Source of the DNA: Variovorax ginsengisoli
Lineage (GTDB): Bacteria > Pseudomonadota > Gammaproteobacteria > Burkholderiales > Burkholderiaceae_C
Direction: 5' to 3'
DNA: 64,000 nucleotides
NCBI RefSeq assembly: GCF_030811835.1
Contig: NZ_JAUSRO010000012.1
Coordinates: forward strand, 62,001 to 126,000
Below, in pieces: positions 51,066-60,731 of the stretch. Position 1 is the first letter of the stretch; each line of letters starts with the position of its first letter. The notes beneath the pieces are model-generated. The model ran no database searches and had not been told where the DNA came from. It worked only from the letters and a program-made list of their open reading frames with translations. Position numbers and translations under genes: made by a program.

Positions 51066-52421
51066 TCAGCCGCGCGCGGCCTGGTGCATGGCCAGCGTGG
51101 CGCCGCGCCCGTTCTGCGCAGCGGGGTGCAGGCTCGACGATGGCTTGGCCTCGCTCGGCGTTGCGCTGGCGCCCTTCGGGGGCACCGGGCGGCCGAGGTT
51201 GGCCGCGATGATGCCGGCGACATCTGCATCGGCGCTCGCATCATGGTCGGCGTCGGCATACACCTGCGTCTGCGCGAAAGGCGTGCTGCGGGGGGCATCG
51301 GCCAGCGCCTTGCCGCCCCTGTCGGTCACGTCGACCTCGGCGTCCATCGACAGACCGACGCGCAGCGGATTGGCTTTGAGCTGTTCGGGATCGAGGGCGA
51401 TGCGCACCGGCACGCGCTGCACCACCTTGATCCAGTTGCCGGTGGCGTTCTGCGCCGGCAGCAGCGCAAAGGCGGCGCCGGTGCCCATCCCCAGGCCGGC
51501 CACCTTGCCGTCGTACGCAACCTTCTTGCCGTACAGGTCGGCCGTGAGCTTCACGGGCTGGCCGATCCGGATGTTGCGCAGCTGCACTTCCTTGAAGTTG
51601 GCATCGACCCACAGTTGGTTGAGCGGCACGATCGACATCATCGGCGTGCCCGCGGCCACGCGTTGGCCGAGTTGCACCGTGCGCTTGGCCACGTAGCCGT
51701 CGACCGGCGCTGGCAGCGCGACGCGCTGCACCGCGAGCCACGACTCGCGCACCTTGGCCGCGGCGGCCAGCACATTGGGATGCTGCTCGACGCTGGTGCC
51801 TTCGGTCAGCGACTGGTTGCTGGCGAGCTGTTCGCGGGCCGACGCGACGCCGGCTTGGGCAGCGGCGAGCGCGCTCTTCGCATTGGCCAGCGCCGTCTCG
51901 GAATGGTTGAGCTCTTCCTTGGACACTGCCCCGTTGCCGGTGAGGGCCTGGCGGCGATTCAGGTCGTCCTGCGCACGGGCAATGTCGCTTTGTGCCTTCG
52001 CGATGTCGGCCTGCTTGAGGGTGACCTGCGCAGCCAGCGAGCCGTTGTTGGCATAGAGCGTGCGCACCTGCCGGACGGCCTGGCCGAGCGCCGCTTCGGA
52101 CTGCGCGAGCGCGAGCTTCGCATCGGCCGGGTCGAGCTGCACCAGTGGCTGCCCGGCCTTCACGAAGTCGGTGTCGTCCGCCATGATCGACAGCACCGTG
52201 CCGGTGACCTGCGGCGTGATCTGGATCACGTTGCCCTGGACGTACGCGTTGTCGGTGTCCTCGTAGTGGCTGGCCACCAGCCATTCGTAGAGACCCCAGC
52301 CTCCGCCTGCAACGATGACGACTGCAGCCAGCGCGGTGAGTGCGCGGCGGCGCTTGGGATTGCCGGCCTTCTCGACCGGAGCCGAGTCTGCAGAGGCGGC
52401 GACTGCTGTGTTGTTGTCCAT
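51066..52421 (-). CDS. EmrA/HlyD-family membrane fusion protein
   Basis: Periplasmic adaptor of 451 residues. One membrane helix near residues 27-45 (ALTALAAVVIVAGGGWGLYEWL) follows a short cytosolic tail. The HlyD core shows YEDTDNAYVQGNVIQITPQVTGTVLSI, a coiled-coil hairpin of about 115-230 rich in Ala, Gln and Lys, then APVDGYVAKRTVQLGQRVAAGTPMMSIVP and VPVRIALDPE. A C-terminal Ala/Pro-rich extension of about 80 residues is longer than in E. coli EmrA. The start at 52421 is selected by similarity; the frame is open 38 codons more. Connects the EmrB-like transporter to the outer-membrane channel. Confidence 0.93.
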   Translation of the reverse strand: MDNNTAVAASADSAPVEKAGNPKRRRALTALAAVVIVAGGGWGLYEWLVASHYEDTDNAYVQGNVIQITPQVTGTVLSIMADDTDFVKAGQPLVQLDPADAKLALAQSEAALGQAVRQVRTLYANNGSLAAQVTLKQADIAKAQSDIARAQDDLNRRQALTGNGAVSKEELNHSETALANAKSALAAAQAGVASAREQLASNQSLTEGTSVEQHPNVLAAAAKVRESWLAVQRVALPAPVDGYVAKRTVQLGQRVAAGTPMMSIVPLNQLWVDANFKEVQLRNIRIGQPVKLTADLYGKKVAYDGKVAGLGMGTGAAFALLPAQNATGNWIKVVQRVPVRIALDPEQLKANPLRVGLSMDAEVDVTDRGGKALADAPRSTPFAQTQVYADADHDASADADVAGIIAANLGRPVPPKGASATPSEAKPSSSLHPAAQNGRGATLAMHQAARG

Positions 52422-52480
52422 GTCAGTGTCCTTCGATTTCGGGCGTTGGGTGACGCGCGGCCATCGCGCGTCGGATGTGT

Positions 52481-53953
52481 TCAGTGCGTGACGACGGTCT
52501 TGGCGGTGGCGGCAACAGCAACCGGTGGCTGCCATCCGCCACCCAGCGCACGCGCCAGGCCGACCTGGGTTTCGAGCGCACGGGCCGCGAGGTCGACCGC
52601 CTGCCGGCGTTGCGCCAGCACGGTGGATTCGGCAGTCAGCACGTTGAGGTAATTGCCGAGGCCGGCGCGGTAGCGCTGCCTGGCGATTTCGTAGGCGCCT
52701 TCGGCAGCGGCCTGTGCCTCACGCTGTTGGGCCTGCTGGCGCGCCACCGACTGGGCGCTGCTGACTTGGTCGGCGGCATCGCGCACCGCGTCGAGCACAC
52801 TGGCGTTGTAGCTCTCGATTGCGGCATCGAGGTCGGCCGCCTTGCCGCGCAGATTGGCGCGCAGCCGGCCCCCTTCGAAGATCGGCAGGCGGATGGCCGG
52901 GCCGACGCCTCCCAACACACTGTCGGACTTCAAGAGATTGTCGAAACCCAGGCTCTGCACGCCGACGAAGGCAGTGAGGCTGACGTTCGGATAGAACAGC
53001 GTCTTCGCACCTGCCACGTCGCCCGTGGCGGCCTCGACGCGCCAGCGTGCCGCGGCGATGTCGGCACGCCGCCCCAGCAGGTCGGCCGGGATGTTCGGCT
53101 GCAGCGCCACGGCATGCAGCGACGCCAGGGTGGGCGGCGTCAGCGACTGGGTGGCATCGGGGCGGGCCACCAGCGCATCGAGCGCGTGCCGTGCGATCGC
53201 GATCTGCTCGTCGAGCGCCTCGATCTGTTGGCGCGCCTCGGGCAGGCCGCCTTCGCTCTGGCGCAGTTCGAGCCGGGTGTCGAGGCCGGCGGACACCCGG
53301 TCATGCACCAGGCGCAAAGTCTCGTCGCGCTGCGCCAGCGTGCGTTTCGCCACAACGAGTTGATCATTCAGGCGTGCCCACTGGATGTAGCCGCGTGCGA
53401 CGTTGCTGGCCAGCAGGATGCGCGCGGCATCGACTTCGGCCGCCGCCGCGTTGGACGAGCCCAGCGCGCTGTCGAGCGCCGCCCGGTTCTTGCCGAAGAA
53501 GTCGATTTCCCAACTGCCGCTAAGCTGCAGCAATCCCACCTCCTGGATCGAACCACCGAGCGGCGACGGATAGATGTAGTTGGCGCTGAACTTCTGGCGC
53601 GTGGCATCGAGCGACGCGTTGATCTGCGGCCGATCGGCCGATTCGGCCGTGGCGATGGTTGCCTGCGCGCGCGACAGCCGCGCACGCGCCACCGCAATGT
53701 TCGGGCTGCCGGCGAGCGCCTCGTCGACCAGCGCATCGAGCTGCGCATCGCCGAAGCCGGTCCACCAGCGCGCATCGACCGCGCTGATGCCGGTGCTGAA
53801 CGGCGCGGCCTTCAGGCCCAGCGAATCGGCATCGCGCAGCTTGGCTTGCGGTGCGATGCCCGACATGTCCGCGCAACCGGCGAGCAGTGCAAGAACGGCC
53901 GCTGCGACCGGAAGCGCCGCGCCGCGGCGCAACAGGGAAAGGGGACGGATCAT
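52481..53953 (-). CDS. NodT-family outer-membrane efflux lipoprotein
   Basis: TolC-like channel of 490 residues. The lipoprotein signal ends in L-A-G-C (LALLAGCADM). Two outer-membrane-efflux repeats follow: the first with WWTGFGDAQLDALVDEALAGSPNIAVARARL, the second with RRADIAAARWRVEAATGDVAGAKTLFYPNVSLTAFVG and LPIFEGGRL. Long coiled-coil helices lie between. It overlaps the MarR gene by four bases (ATGA), so regulator and channel are coupled. Placed with EmrA- and EmrB-like genes, it completes a tripartite drug pump. Confidence 0.94.
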   Translation of the reverse strand: MIRPLSLLRRGAALPVAAAVLALLAGCADMSGIAPQAKLRDADSLGLKAAPFSTGISAVDARWWTGFGDAQLDALVDEALAGSPNIAVARARLSRAQATIATAESADRPQINASLDATRQKFSANYIYPSPLGGSIQEVGLLQLSGSWEIDFFGKNRAALDSALGSSNAAAAEVDAARILLASNVARGYIQWARLNDQLVVAKRTLAQRDETLRLVHDRVSAGLDTRLELRQSEGGLPEARQQIEALDEQIAIARHALDALVARPDATQSLTPPTLASLHAVALQPNIPADLLGRRADIAAARWRVEAATGDVAGAKTLFYPNVSLTAFVGVQSLGFDNLLKSDSVLGGVGPAIRLPIFEGGRLRANLRGKAADLDAAIESYNASVLDAVRDAADQVSSAQSVARQQAQQREAQAAAEGAYEIARQRYRAGLGNYLNVLTAESTVLAQRRQAVDLAARALETQVGLARALGGGWQPPVAVAATAKTVVTH

Positions 53954-54480
53954 TTCTTTTCTCCACGGGCCGAGAGGGTCTGTGCGTTGTCGAGGATGCG
54001 GCGCAGGAAGCTCTTGAGTTGCTCCCATTCGGCTTCGCTGAATCCAGCCAGGTGCTCGTTCTGCACCCGGCTCAGAATCTCGGGGACCTGCAGCGCCGCC
54101 GCCCTGCCCTCGTCAGTGAGCTCGATGTTGACGACGCGACGGTCTTCCACCGAACGTACGCGGCGGCACAGACCCTTGGCCTCGAGCCGATCAAGCAGCC
54201 GGGTCATGGCGCCGGCGTCCAGCAGGCATTCGCGCGCGAGTTCGGCCACGGTGGTCGCGGCGCCCACCTCCAGCTTGTGCAATGGAATCCATTGCGGATA
54301 GGTCGGGCCGTCGGGGTCGGAAATCTGGCCATCCACCGCCTGCCCGACTGCGGTCATGATGCGCCGCATCAGGTAGCCGACGCTTTCCTCGGACCTGTAA
54401 GTCGCTGCCGAGTAGAAGTTCGGCACGTCCAGTGGCGCTGCGCACGCGTCGGAATTCTCGGGACGAATGGGTTCCTTCAT
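53950..54480 (-). CDS. MarR-family transcriptional regulator
   Basis: A 176-residue regulator with a MarR winged helix: WIPLHKLEVGAATTVAELARECLLDAGAMTRLLDRLEAKGLCRRVRSVEDRRVVNIELTDEG, the last part being the DxRxxxxxLT wing signature. An N-terminal extension of about 30 residues precedes the first dimerisation helix. It is the first gene of the efflux operon and likely represses it. A MarR-like box lies 17 bases upstream of its start codon, between it and the divergent exporter gene. Confidence 0.94.
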   Translation of the reverse strand: MKEPIRPENSDACAAPLDVPNFYSAATYRSEESVGYLMRRIMTAVGQAVDGQISDPDGPTYPQWIPLHKLEVGAATTVAELARECLLDAGAMTRLLDRLEAKGLCRRVRSVEDRRVVNIELTDEGRAAALQVPEILSRVQNEHLAGFSEAEWEQLKSFLRRILDNAQTLSARGEKK

Positions 54481-54496
54481 GGGGACAGGATATTAG

Positions 54497-54508
54497 TTGC
54501 TTAGGCAA
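54497..54508. promoter_or_regulatory. MarR-type operator box
   Basis: TTGCTTAGGCAA is a near-perfect palindrome with TTGC and GCAA arms, matching the common MarR-family box TTGCCnnGGCAA. It lies in the 80-base gap between marR (leftward) and an ABC exporter gene (rightward), so it could regulate both. Confidence 0.65.
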
Positions 54509-54560
54509 TTACTGTCAAGGCTGCTTTTGCAATGGCAATCGGTCAGTAGAATCGGCGTCC

Positions 54561-56372
54561 ATGGCAGTCTCCGCATCCAGCACGCCCGCAAAAGGCTCCC
54601 CGAAATCCCTGTCGGGCCTGCTCCCCTTCCTCAGGCCGTACCGTTGGCAGATCGCGCTCGCGGCCGTCTTCCTGGTTGCGGCGGCGGGTGCCACATTGGT
54701 TTTCCCGCTGGCCTTGCGCCGCCTGATCGACGGCGGCCTGGTGACCACCGACCGGGGCGCGCAGACCATGGCGCTGCGCGACCACTTTTTCGCCCTGTTC
54801 GGCGTGGCCGTCGCGCTCGGCCTGTTCTCGGCGGCACGCTTCTACACCGTGAGCTGGCTGGGCGAACGCATCACGGCCAACCTGCGCAATGCGGTGTATG
54901 CGCACGTGCTGCGCCAGAGCCCCCAGTTCTTCGAGACGACGCAGACCGGCGAGGTGCTGTCGCGCCTGACGGCCGACACGACGCTGGTGCAGACGGTGGT
55001 CGGCTCGTCGCTGAGCATGGGCCTGCGCAACGCGGTGATGGGCATCGGCGCACTCGGCATGCTGGTGTGGACCAACCCTTACGTCATGGGCCAGGTGCTC
55101 GGCGTGCTGGTGCTCGTGGTGCTGCCGAGCATGTGGTTCGGCCGCCGCGTGCGCAAGCTGTCGCGGGCCAGCCAGGACCGCGTGGCCGATTCGAGCGCAA
55201 TCGCGGCCGAGGTTCTGAACGCGATCCCCGTGGTGCAGAGCTACACGGCGGAAGCGCGCGAGGCGGCCCGCTTCGATGCGTCGACCGACAACGCCTTCCG
55301 CACCGCCGTGCGCCGCGCCAAGGCGCGCTCGGTGCTGGTCGCCTTCATCATCATCGCGACCTCGGCTGCGCTGCTGTGGGGCCTGTACCAGGGCACGCAG
55401 GCAGTGTTGCAGGGCACGATCACTGCGGGCCACCTGGGCGAAACGGTCGTGTACGTGATCATCCTGGCCGGGGCCGCCGCCGTGCTCGGCGAGGTCTACG
55501 GCGACCTGCTGCGCGCCGCTGGCGCCACCGAGCGGCTGATGGAACTGCTGCATGCCCGCTCAGCCATCGCGTCGCCTGCGCGTCCGGTCGCGGCTCCGGT
55601 GCCGACGGCCGGCAGCAGCGTCGCCTTCGATGCCGTGACCTTCCACTACCCCTCGCGGCCCCTGACGCCGGCACTTCGCGACTTCAGCCTGGCAATCGCC
55701 CCTGGCGAGACCGTCGCCTTGGTCGGCGCGAGTGGCGCCGGCAAGAGCACGGTGTTCCAGCTGCTGCTGCGCTACTACGACCCCGGTACCGGCCGCATTG
55801 CGCTCGATGGCGTGCCGCTCGACGCGCTCGCGCTTGAAGACCTGCGCCACCGCATCGGCCTGGTGCCACAGGATGCGGTGATCTTCTCGGCCAGCGCCTT
55901 CGAGAACATCCGCTACGGCCGACCGGAGGCGAGCCCCGACGAGGTGTTCGCTGCCGCCCGAGCAGCCTACGCCGACGACTTCCTCAAGGCCCTGCCCGAG
56001 GGCTACGACACCTTCCTCGGTGAGCGCGGCGTGCGTCTGTCAGGTGGTCAGCGCCAGCGCATTGCGATCGCGCGCGCGATGCTCAAGAACCCGCCGCTGC
56101 TGCTGCTCGACGAGGCGACCAGTGCGCTCGACGCCGAGAGCGAGCGCATGGTTCAGGCGGCGCTGGAATCGGCGATGACCGGCCGCACGACGCTGGTCAT
56201 TGCGCACCGGCTGGCGACCGTGCAGAAAGCCGACCGGATCATCGTTCTCGACCAAGGCAATATCGTGGAGCAAGGCACGCATGCGTCGCTGGTGGCGCAA
56301 GGCGGCGCGTATGCCCGACTGGCGGCGTTGCAGTTCACGGGCACGCCAAGGGCTAGTGCAGCGGCTCCTTGA
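54561..56372 (+). CDS. ABC-type exporter, MsbA/LmrA-like half transporter
   Basis: A 603-residue fused permease-ATPase. The N-terminal membrane domain of about residues 25-330 contains the usual RLTADTTLVQTVVGSSLSMGLRN and SYTAEAREAARFDAS segments. The C-terminal ATPase has Walker A GASGAGKST, Q-loop GLVPQDAVIFSASAFENIRYG, signature LSGGQRQRIAIARAML, Walker B LLLLDEATSALDAES and switch VIAHRLATVQKADRI. Exports hydrophobic molecules or lipids as a homodimer; the substrate is unknown. It is divergent from the marR operon, and its last 20 bases overlap the convergent DUF1178 gene. Confidence 0.93.
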   Translation: MAVSASSTPAKGSPKSLSGLLPFLRPYRWQIALAAVFLVAAAGATLVFPLALRRLIDGGLVTTDRGAQTMALRDHFFALFGVAVALGLFSAARFYTVSWLGERITANLRNAVYAHVLRQSPQFFETTQTGEVLSRLTADTTLVQTVVGSSLSMGLRNAVMGIGALGMLVWTNPYVMGQVLGVLVLVVLPSMWFGRRVRKLSRASQDRVADSSAIAAEVLNAIPVVQSYTAEAREAARFDASTDNAFRTAVRRAKARSVLVAFIIIATSAALLWGLYQGTQAVLQGTITAGHLGETVVYVIILAGAAAVLGEVYGDLLRAAGATERLMELLHARSAIASPARPVAAPVPTAGSSVAFDAVTFHYPSRPLTPALRDFSLAIAPGETVALVGASGAGKSTVFQLLLRYYDPGTGRIALDGVPLDALALEDLRHRIGLVPQDAVIFSASAFENIRYGRPEASPDEVFAAARAAYADDFLKALPEGYDTFLGERGVRLSGGQRQRIAIARAMLKNPPLLLLDEATSALDAESERMVQAALESAMTGRTTLVIAHRLATVQKADRIIVLDQGNIVEQGTHASLVAQGGAYARLAALQFTGTPRASAAAP

Positions 56373-56802
56373 GCGCCGCCGGCAGGGGCAATGGCATCAC
56401 CGCGATGCCTTCGTCGACGAGTTGCTCGGCCTGTTCGCGGGTGGCTTGGCCACGGATGCCGCGCTCCCTGGTTTCGCCGTAATGCATCTTGCGGGCCTCG
56501 TCGGCAAAGCGCTCGCCCACATCCTCTGTTTTGGCCATGACTTCACGCACGGCGCGCATCCAGCGCGCCTCAGGCGTCATTGCGTCGGCCGAAGCGGGGA
56601 CCTCGCGCACTTCTGATGGGGTGGGCGGCCTGCTGTTACCGAGGTTCAAACGCGGCGCACTCAGCATTTTCACGATCGCAGTGTCACTGCACACCGGGCA
56701 TTCGACCAGGCCATTCGCCAACTGCAGCTCGAAGGCTTCATTGGATGCGAACCAGCCCTCGAAGCCGTGGCCATGGGCACATTGCAGGTTGAGAACCTTC
56801 AT
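56353..56802 (-). CDS. DUF1178 family protein
   Basis: A 149-residue protein with a zinc-ribbon-like N terminus: MKVLNLQCAHGHGFEGWFASNEAFELQLANGLVECPVC, with paired Cys/His. The middle LNLGNSRPP and RWMRAVREVMAKTEDVGERFADEARKMHYGETRERGIRGQATREQAEQLVDEGIAV match the family. Function is unknown; it commonly follows the complex I operon in Burkholderiales. Ten bases separate it from the NUDIX gene. Confidence 0.9.
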   Translation of the reverse strand: MKVLNLQCAHGHGFEGWFASNEAFELQLANGLVECPVCSDTAIVKMLSAPRLNLGNSRPPTPSEVREVPASADAMTPEARWMRAVREVMAKTEDVGERFADEARKMHYGETRERGIRGQATREQAEQLVDEGIAVMPLPLPAALKEPLH

Positions 56803-56812
56803 GTGCGCATTA

Positions 56813-57403
56813 TCAGGTGCTGCTCACATCCCCGGCGCGTTGCCAGTCGAGTGACCAGGCGCCCGACAGGACGTTCTGCAGCCACAGCGTGCAGGCAAGC
56901 GTCTTGGCATCGGTGACGGTTCCGTCGCGGCACCACCCCATGAGGTCGTCGACCGTGGCGGTGAACACGTCCAGGAATTCGCCTTGATCGAGCTGGCGCT
57001 CACCCAGCGACAGGCCGCGGGCGAAATACACATGAATGACCTCGGTCGAATAAGCCACTGCCAGATGCATCTTGCCGGCGTAGCCCCATTCGGCAGCGGT
57101 GTAGCCGGTTTCTTCGAGCAACTCGCGCTGGCCGCACACCAGCGGCTCTTCACCCGCGTCCAGCTTACCGGCGGGAAATTCGGTGATGACCTGGGCCACC
57201 GGGTAGCGGTATTGGCGTTCGAGCACCACCTGACCATCGTCGAGCAACGGAATCACAACCACGGCACCCGGGTGGATCACATACTCGCGCGTGGCCGTCT
57301 TGCCATCCGGCAGACGCACGGTGTCGCACTTGGCATGCAGGAATTTGCCCTTGAAAAGCAATTCGCTGCCGATGCCCACTTCTTTCAGATGCGAATCGGT
57401 CAT
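56813..57403 (-). CDS. NUDIX hydrolase, ADP-ribose pyrophosphatase type
   Basis: A 196-residue phosphohydrolase. The NUDIX box is present as GKLDAGEEPLVCGQRELLEETGY, with the R-E-L-L-E-E-T-G core. PGAVVVIPLLDDGQVVLERQYRYPVAQVITEFPAG before it is the substrate region of the NudF/ADP-ribose group. It is cytosolic and may remove ADP-ribose arising from NAD turnover, which fits a position behind complex I genes, though this link is an inference. Seven bases (including the DUF2818 stop region) separate it from the upstream gene. Confidence 0.92.
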   Translation of the reverse strand: MTDSHLKEVGIGSELLFKGKFLHAKCDTVRLPDGKTATREYVIHPGAVVVIPLLDDGQVVLERQYRYPVAQVITEFPAGKLDAGEEPLVCGQRELLEETGYTAAEWGYAGKMHLAVAYSTEVIHVYFARGLSLGERQLDQGEFLDVFTATVDDLMGWCRDGTVTDAKTLACTLWLQNVLSGAWSLDWQRAGDVSST

Positions 57404-57409
57404 GGATTT

Positions 57410-57718
57410 CTACTTCCGGTGTTTGAGCAGGTAGCGCCAGATGAAGCCTGGAAATGCCAGCACGATGAAGAGTGCGCCGGTCACGGCGTAGAACTCCCAG
57501 CCCTGCGGCGCAATCTGGCCGACGCGGCGCTCGAAAAGAAGACCGATGCCGCCTGCCACGAAGTAAAGCAAAACCAGTTCCGCAAGCCGGACGGCCAACG
57601 TCTTGCCATGCCCTGATCGAAATGCAAAGAGCGCCAACAGGCGCTCATTGACAAACGGCAGGTTCGCCGCCACGAGGGCGACGAACAGCACAAGCCAGAC
57701 CGAAGCCGTTTGCGACAC
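57410..57718 (-). CDS. DUF2818 family small membrane protein
   Basis: A 102-residue protein with three hydrophobic segments: VWLVLFVALVAANLPFVNERLLALF, LAELVLLYFVAGGIGLLFERRVG, and FYAVTGALFIVLAFPGFIWRYL. The second segment's FERRVGQIAPQGWEFYA loop is typical of DUF2818. The GTG at 57718 is chosen since the longer frame would overlap nuoN; it is eight bases behind nuoN. The gene is characteristically linked with nuoN in betaproteobacteria, suggesting an accessory role in complex I, not proven. Confidence 0.9.
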   Translation of the reverse strand: MSQTASVWLVLFVALVAANLPFVNERLLALFAFRSGHGKTLAVRLAELVLLYFVAGGIGLLFERRVGQIAPQGWEFYAVTGALFIVLAFPGFIWRYLLKHRK

Positions 57719-57726
57719 GCGTCCGG

Positions 57727-59214
57727 TCAGTTGGCCAGCGTGGCGACAATCGCCTTGGCGCACAGCGTCATGAGCCCGCCGGGAACGATGCCCAGGATGA
57801 GGATCAGTGCACCATTGACCGTGAGCACGGTGCGCACGTCACCAGGTGCCGACACCGTGGTGGCCGTCACCGGCGCGTCGAAGTACATGACCTTGACGAT
57901 GCGCAGGTAGTAGAACGCGCCAATCAGCGACATGATCACGGCGAACACGGCCAGACCGATGTACAGCGCCTGGCCCGACGCGATCAGGGCTTGCAGCACA
58001 GCGAGCTTTGCATAGAAACCAACCAGAGGCGGCAGACCAGCCAGCGAGAACATGGCGATCGCCATCACGCCAGCGTACAACGGGCTGCGCTGATTCAGGC
58101 CAGCCAGGTCGACGATCTCTTCGCTTTCGAAGCCCTCGCGCGCCAGCAACAGGATGATGCCGAAGCTCGCCAGCGTCGTCAGCACATAGGTCACGATGTA
58201 GAACATCGACGCGCTGTAGGCGAATTGGGCGTTGTAGGTGTTGCCGTTGGCCACGCCAGCCACCAGGCCGAGCAGCATGAAGCCCATCTGCGCGATGGTC
58301 GAATAAGCCAGCATGCGCTTGAGGTTGGTCTGCGCAATGGCCGCCAGATTGCCCACGAGCAGTGAGGCGATGGCGAGCACCGCGAGCATCTGCTGCCAAT
58401 CGATCGCCAGCGGCAGCAGCCCTTCGACCAGGATGCGGATGATGATGGCGAACGCCGCGAGCTCAGGCGCAGCGCCGATGAGCAACGTGACGGCCGTCGG
58501 AGCGCCTTGGTACACATCGGGCACCCACATGTGGAACGGCGCTGCACCGACCTTGAAGGCCAGGCCGGCAACGATGAACACCAGGCCGAACACCAGCACC
58601 TGATGATTCACCTTGCGACTCGCAATCGCACGGAACACTTCATTGATGTCGAGAGAACCTGTCGCGCCGTACATCATCGACATGCCATAGAGCAGGAAGC
58701 CACTGGCCATCGCGCCAAGCACGAAATACTTCATTGCGGCTTCGCTGGCCACGGCGTTGTCTCGGCGCAGTGCCACCAGGGCGTAGCTCGAGAGGGTCAG
58801 CAGCTCCAGGCCCAGGTAGATCAGCAGGAAATTGCTGCCCGAGATCATCACGAAGATACCCAACAGCGCGAACATGCTGATGGTGAACATTTCGCCGCCA
58901 CGCAGCATGTCACGGTCGGCCGCGTAGGGACGGCCATAGACCAGCGTGACCATCAGCGCCACCGAAGCGAAGCACTTGAGCCAGTTGCCCATCGGGTCGC
59001 TGACGACCATGTTGCCGAAGCCGTAGATGGTCTTGCCGGCCGCGGCCGACATGCCCGTCAGCACCGCCACGACCGCCAGTGTGAGCAGGGTCAGCACATA
59101 GGTGCGCGTACGGCGCGCATCGGTGGTCGACAGGTCGACCAGCGCAATGATGCAGGCCATGACCAGCAGCACTATTTCCGGATAGATCGTGATCCAGCTG
59201 AGTTTGTCAATCAT
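57727..59214 (-). CDS. nuoN: NADH-quinone oxidoreductase subunit N
   Basis: One of the three antiporter-like membrane subunits of complex I. The 495-residue protein has about 14 hydrophobic helices and the proton-pathway residues in [17 protein letters not shown] (conserved Glu), [19 protein letters not shown] (Lys), [24 protein letters not shown] (Lys) and [17 protein letters not shown]. The start at 59214 (MIDKLSWI) follows the nuoM stop by 13 bases; the frame extends 19 codons but inside nuoM. Confidence 0.96.
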   Translation of the reverse strand: MIDKLSWITIYPEIVLLVMACIIALVDLSTTDARRTRTYVLTLLTLAVVAVLTGMSAAAGKTIYGFGNMVVSDPMGNWLKCFASVALMVTLVYGRPYAADRDMLRGGEMFTISMFALLGIFVMISGSNFLLIYLGLELLTLSSYALVALRRDNAVASEAAMKYFVLGAMASGFLLYGMSMMYGATGSLDINEVFRAIASRKVNHQVLVFGLVFIVAGLAFKVGAAPFHMWVPDVYQGAPTAVTLLIGAAPELAAFAIIIRILVEGLLPLAIDWQQMLAVLAIASLLVGNLAAIAQTNLKRMLAYSTIAQMGFMLLGLVAGVANGNTYNAQFAYSASMFYIVTYVLTTLASFGIILLLAREGFESEEIVDLAGLNQRSPLYAGVMAIAMFSLAGLPPLVGFYAKLAVLQALIASGQALYIGLAVFAVIMSLIGAFYYLRIVKVMYFDAPVTATTVSAPGDVRTVLTVNGALILILGIVPGGLMTLCAKAIVATLAN

Positions 59215-59227
59215 CTCGTTCTCTTGT

Positions 59228-60706
59228 TCAGCCTGGCAACTTCGACAGGGCCACGTGGCGCAGCAGTTCAACCACGGACGCGTTCATGGAATCGGTGAAT
59301 GGTTTCGGATAAAGGCCCATCCACAGCACGGCGATCGCAAGGAGCGACAGCATCAGGAATTCACGGCCACCGATGTCCTTGAGTTCCTTGACATGGTCGT
59401 TGCCGACCGGGCCAAGGTAGACCCGCTTGTACATCCACAGCGTGTAGGCCGCGCCAAAGATCAGTGCCGTCGCAGCGCCCAGGCCGATCCAGAAGTTCGC
59501 CTTGACGGCGCCCAGGATCACCATCCATTCGCCGACGAAACCAGCGGTGCCCGGCAGGCCGCAATTGGCCATGGCGAACAGCAACGCGAACGCCGCGAAC
59601 TTCGGCATGGTGTTGACCACGCCGCCGTAGTCGGCGATCTGACGCGAGTGCACGCGGTCGTACAGCACACCGATGCCCAGGAACATGGCGGCCGACACGA
59701 AACCGTGCGCGATCATCTGCACGATGCCCCCGGCCACACCCAGTTCGTTGAACAGGAAGAAGCCCAGCGTGACGAAGCCCATGTGCGCGACCGACGAGTA
59801 GGCCACCAGCTTCTTCATGTCCTTTTGCACCAACGCCACCAGGCCGACATAGATCACGGCGACCAGCGACAGCGCGATCATGAGCCAGGCCCATTCACGC
59901 GATGCATCGGGCGCGATCGGCATCGAGAAGCGCAGGAAACCGTAGGCGCCCAGCTTGAGCATGATCGCGGCCAGAACGGCGGAGCCACCCGTGGGGGCCT
60001 CGACGTGCACGTCGGGCAGCCAGGTGTGGACTGGCCACATCGGCACCTTCACAGCAAAGGCAGCAAAGAATGCAAAGAACAGGAAGGTCTGCGCACTGCC
60101 AGCCAGCGGCAGCTTGTGCCAGGTCAGGATGTCGAAACTGCTTCCCGACTTGTTGTACAGGTAGATCAGAGCCACCAGCATCAGCAGGGAGCCAAGCAGC
60201 GTGTACAGGAAGAACTTGAAGGCTGCGTAGATCTTGTTGGGTCCACCCCAGATGCCGATGATCAGGTACATCGGGATCAGCGTGGCTTCGAAGAACACGT
60301 AGAACAGCAAACCGTCCAGTGCGGCGAAAACACCGATCATCAGTCCGGAGAGGATCAGGAACGCGCCCATGTACTGATTCACGCGTTCAGTGATGACCTC
60401 CCAGGCCGAGATCACCACGATCACGGTGATGAAGGCGGTCAGCAGCACCAGCCACAGCGAGATGCCGTCGATGCCCAGGTGGTAATTGACATGGAAGCGC
60501 TCAATCCAGCTCGTCTTCTCGACGAACTGCATGGCGGCGCTTCCGTTCTGGAAGCGCGTGAACAGCGGCAGTGTGACCAGAAAGCTCAGGATGGAGCCGA
60601 CCAGCGCGATCCATCGCACCGCCCTGGCGTTTTCATCCCGACCGAAGGCCAACAGCAGAACGCCGAAGGCGATCGGCATCCATATGGCAAGGCTCAACAA
60701 ACCCAT
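59228..60706 (-). CDS. nuoM: NADH-quinone oxidoreductase subunit M
   Basis: Antiporter-like proton-pumping subunit of complex I, 492 residues with about 14 helices. Key segments are [36 protein letters not shown] (conserved Glu), [20 protein letters not shown] (Lys region), [30 protein letters not shown] and [17 protein letters not shown]. Nothing unusual is seen in it. It lies 25 bases after nuoL. Confidence 0.96.
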   Translation of the reverse strand: MGLLSLAIWMPIAFGVLLLAFGRDENARAVRWIALVGSILSFLVTLPLFTRFQNGSAAMQFVEKTSWIERFHVNYHLGIDGISLWLVLLTAFITVIVVISAWEVITERVNQYMGAFLILSGLMIGVFAALDGLLFYVFFEATLIPMYLIIGIWGGPNKIYAAFKFFLYTLLGSLLMLVALIYLYNKSGSSFDILTWHKLPLAGSAQTFLFFAFFAAFAVKVPMWPVHTWLPDVHVEAPTGGSAVLAAIMLKLGAYGFLRFSMPIAPDASREWAWLMIALSLVAVIYVGLVALVQKDMKKLVAYSSVAHMGFVTLGFFLFNELGVAGGIVQMIAHGFVSAAMFLGIGVLYDRVHSRQIADYGGVVNTMPKFAAFALLFAMANCGLPGTAGFVGEWMVILGAVKANFWIGLGAATALIFGAAYTLWMYKRVYLGPVGNDHVKELKDIGGREFLMLSLLAIAVLWMGLYPKPFTDSMNASVVELLRHVALSKLPG

Positions 60707-60731
60707 TTTTCTTTTTCTCCAGCGAGAGCGC

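Noticed and set aside
49497..52652. Plus-strand open frame of about 1050 codons opposite the emrB- and emrA-like genes
   Set aside because: The product is His/Gln/Arg-rich without domains and mirrors the codon third-position bias of the two real genes on the other strand.
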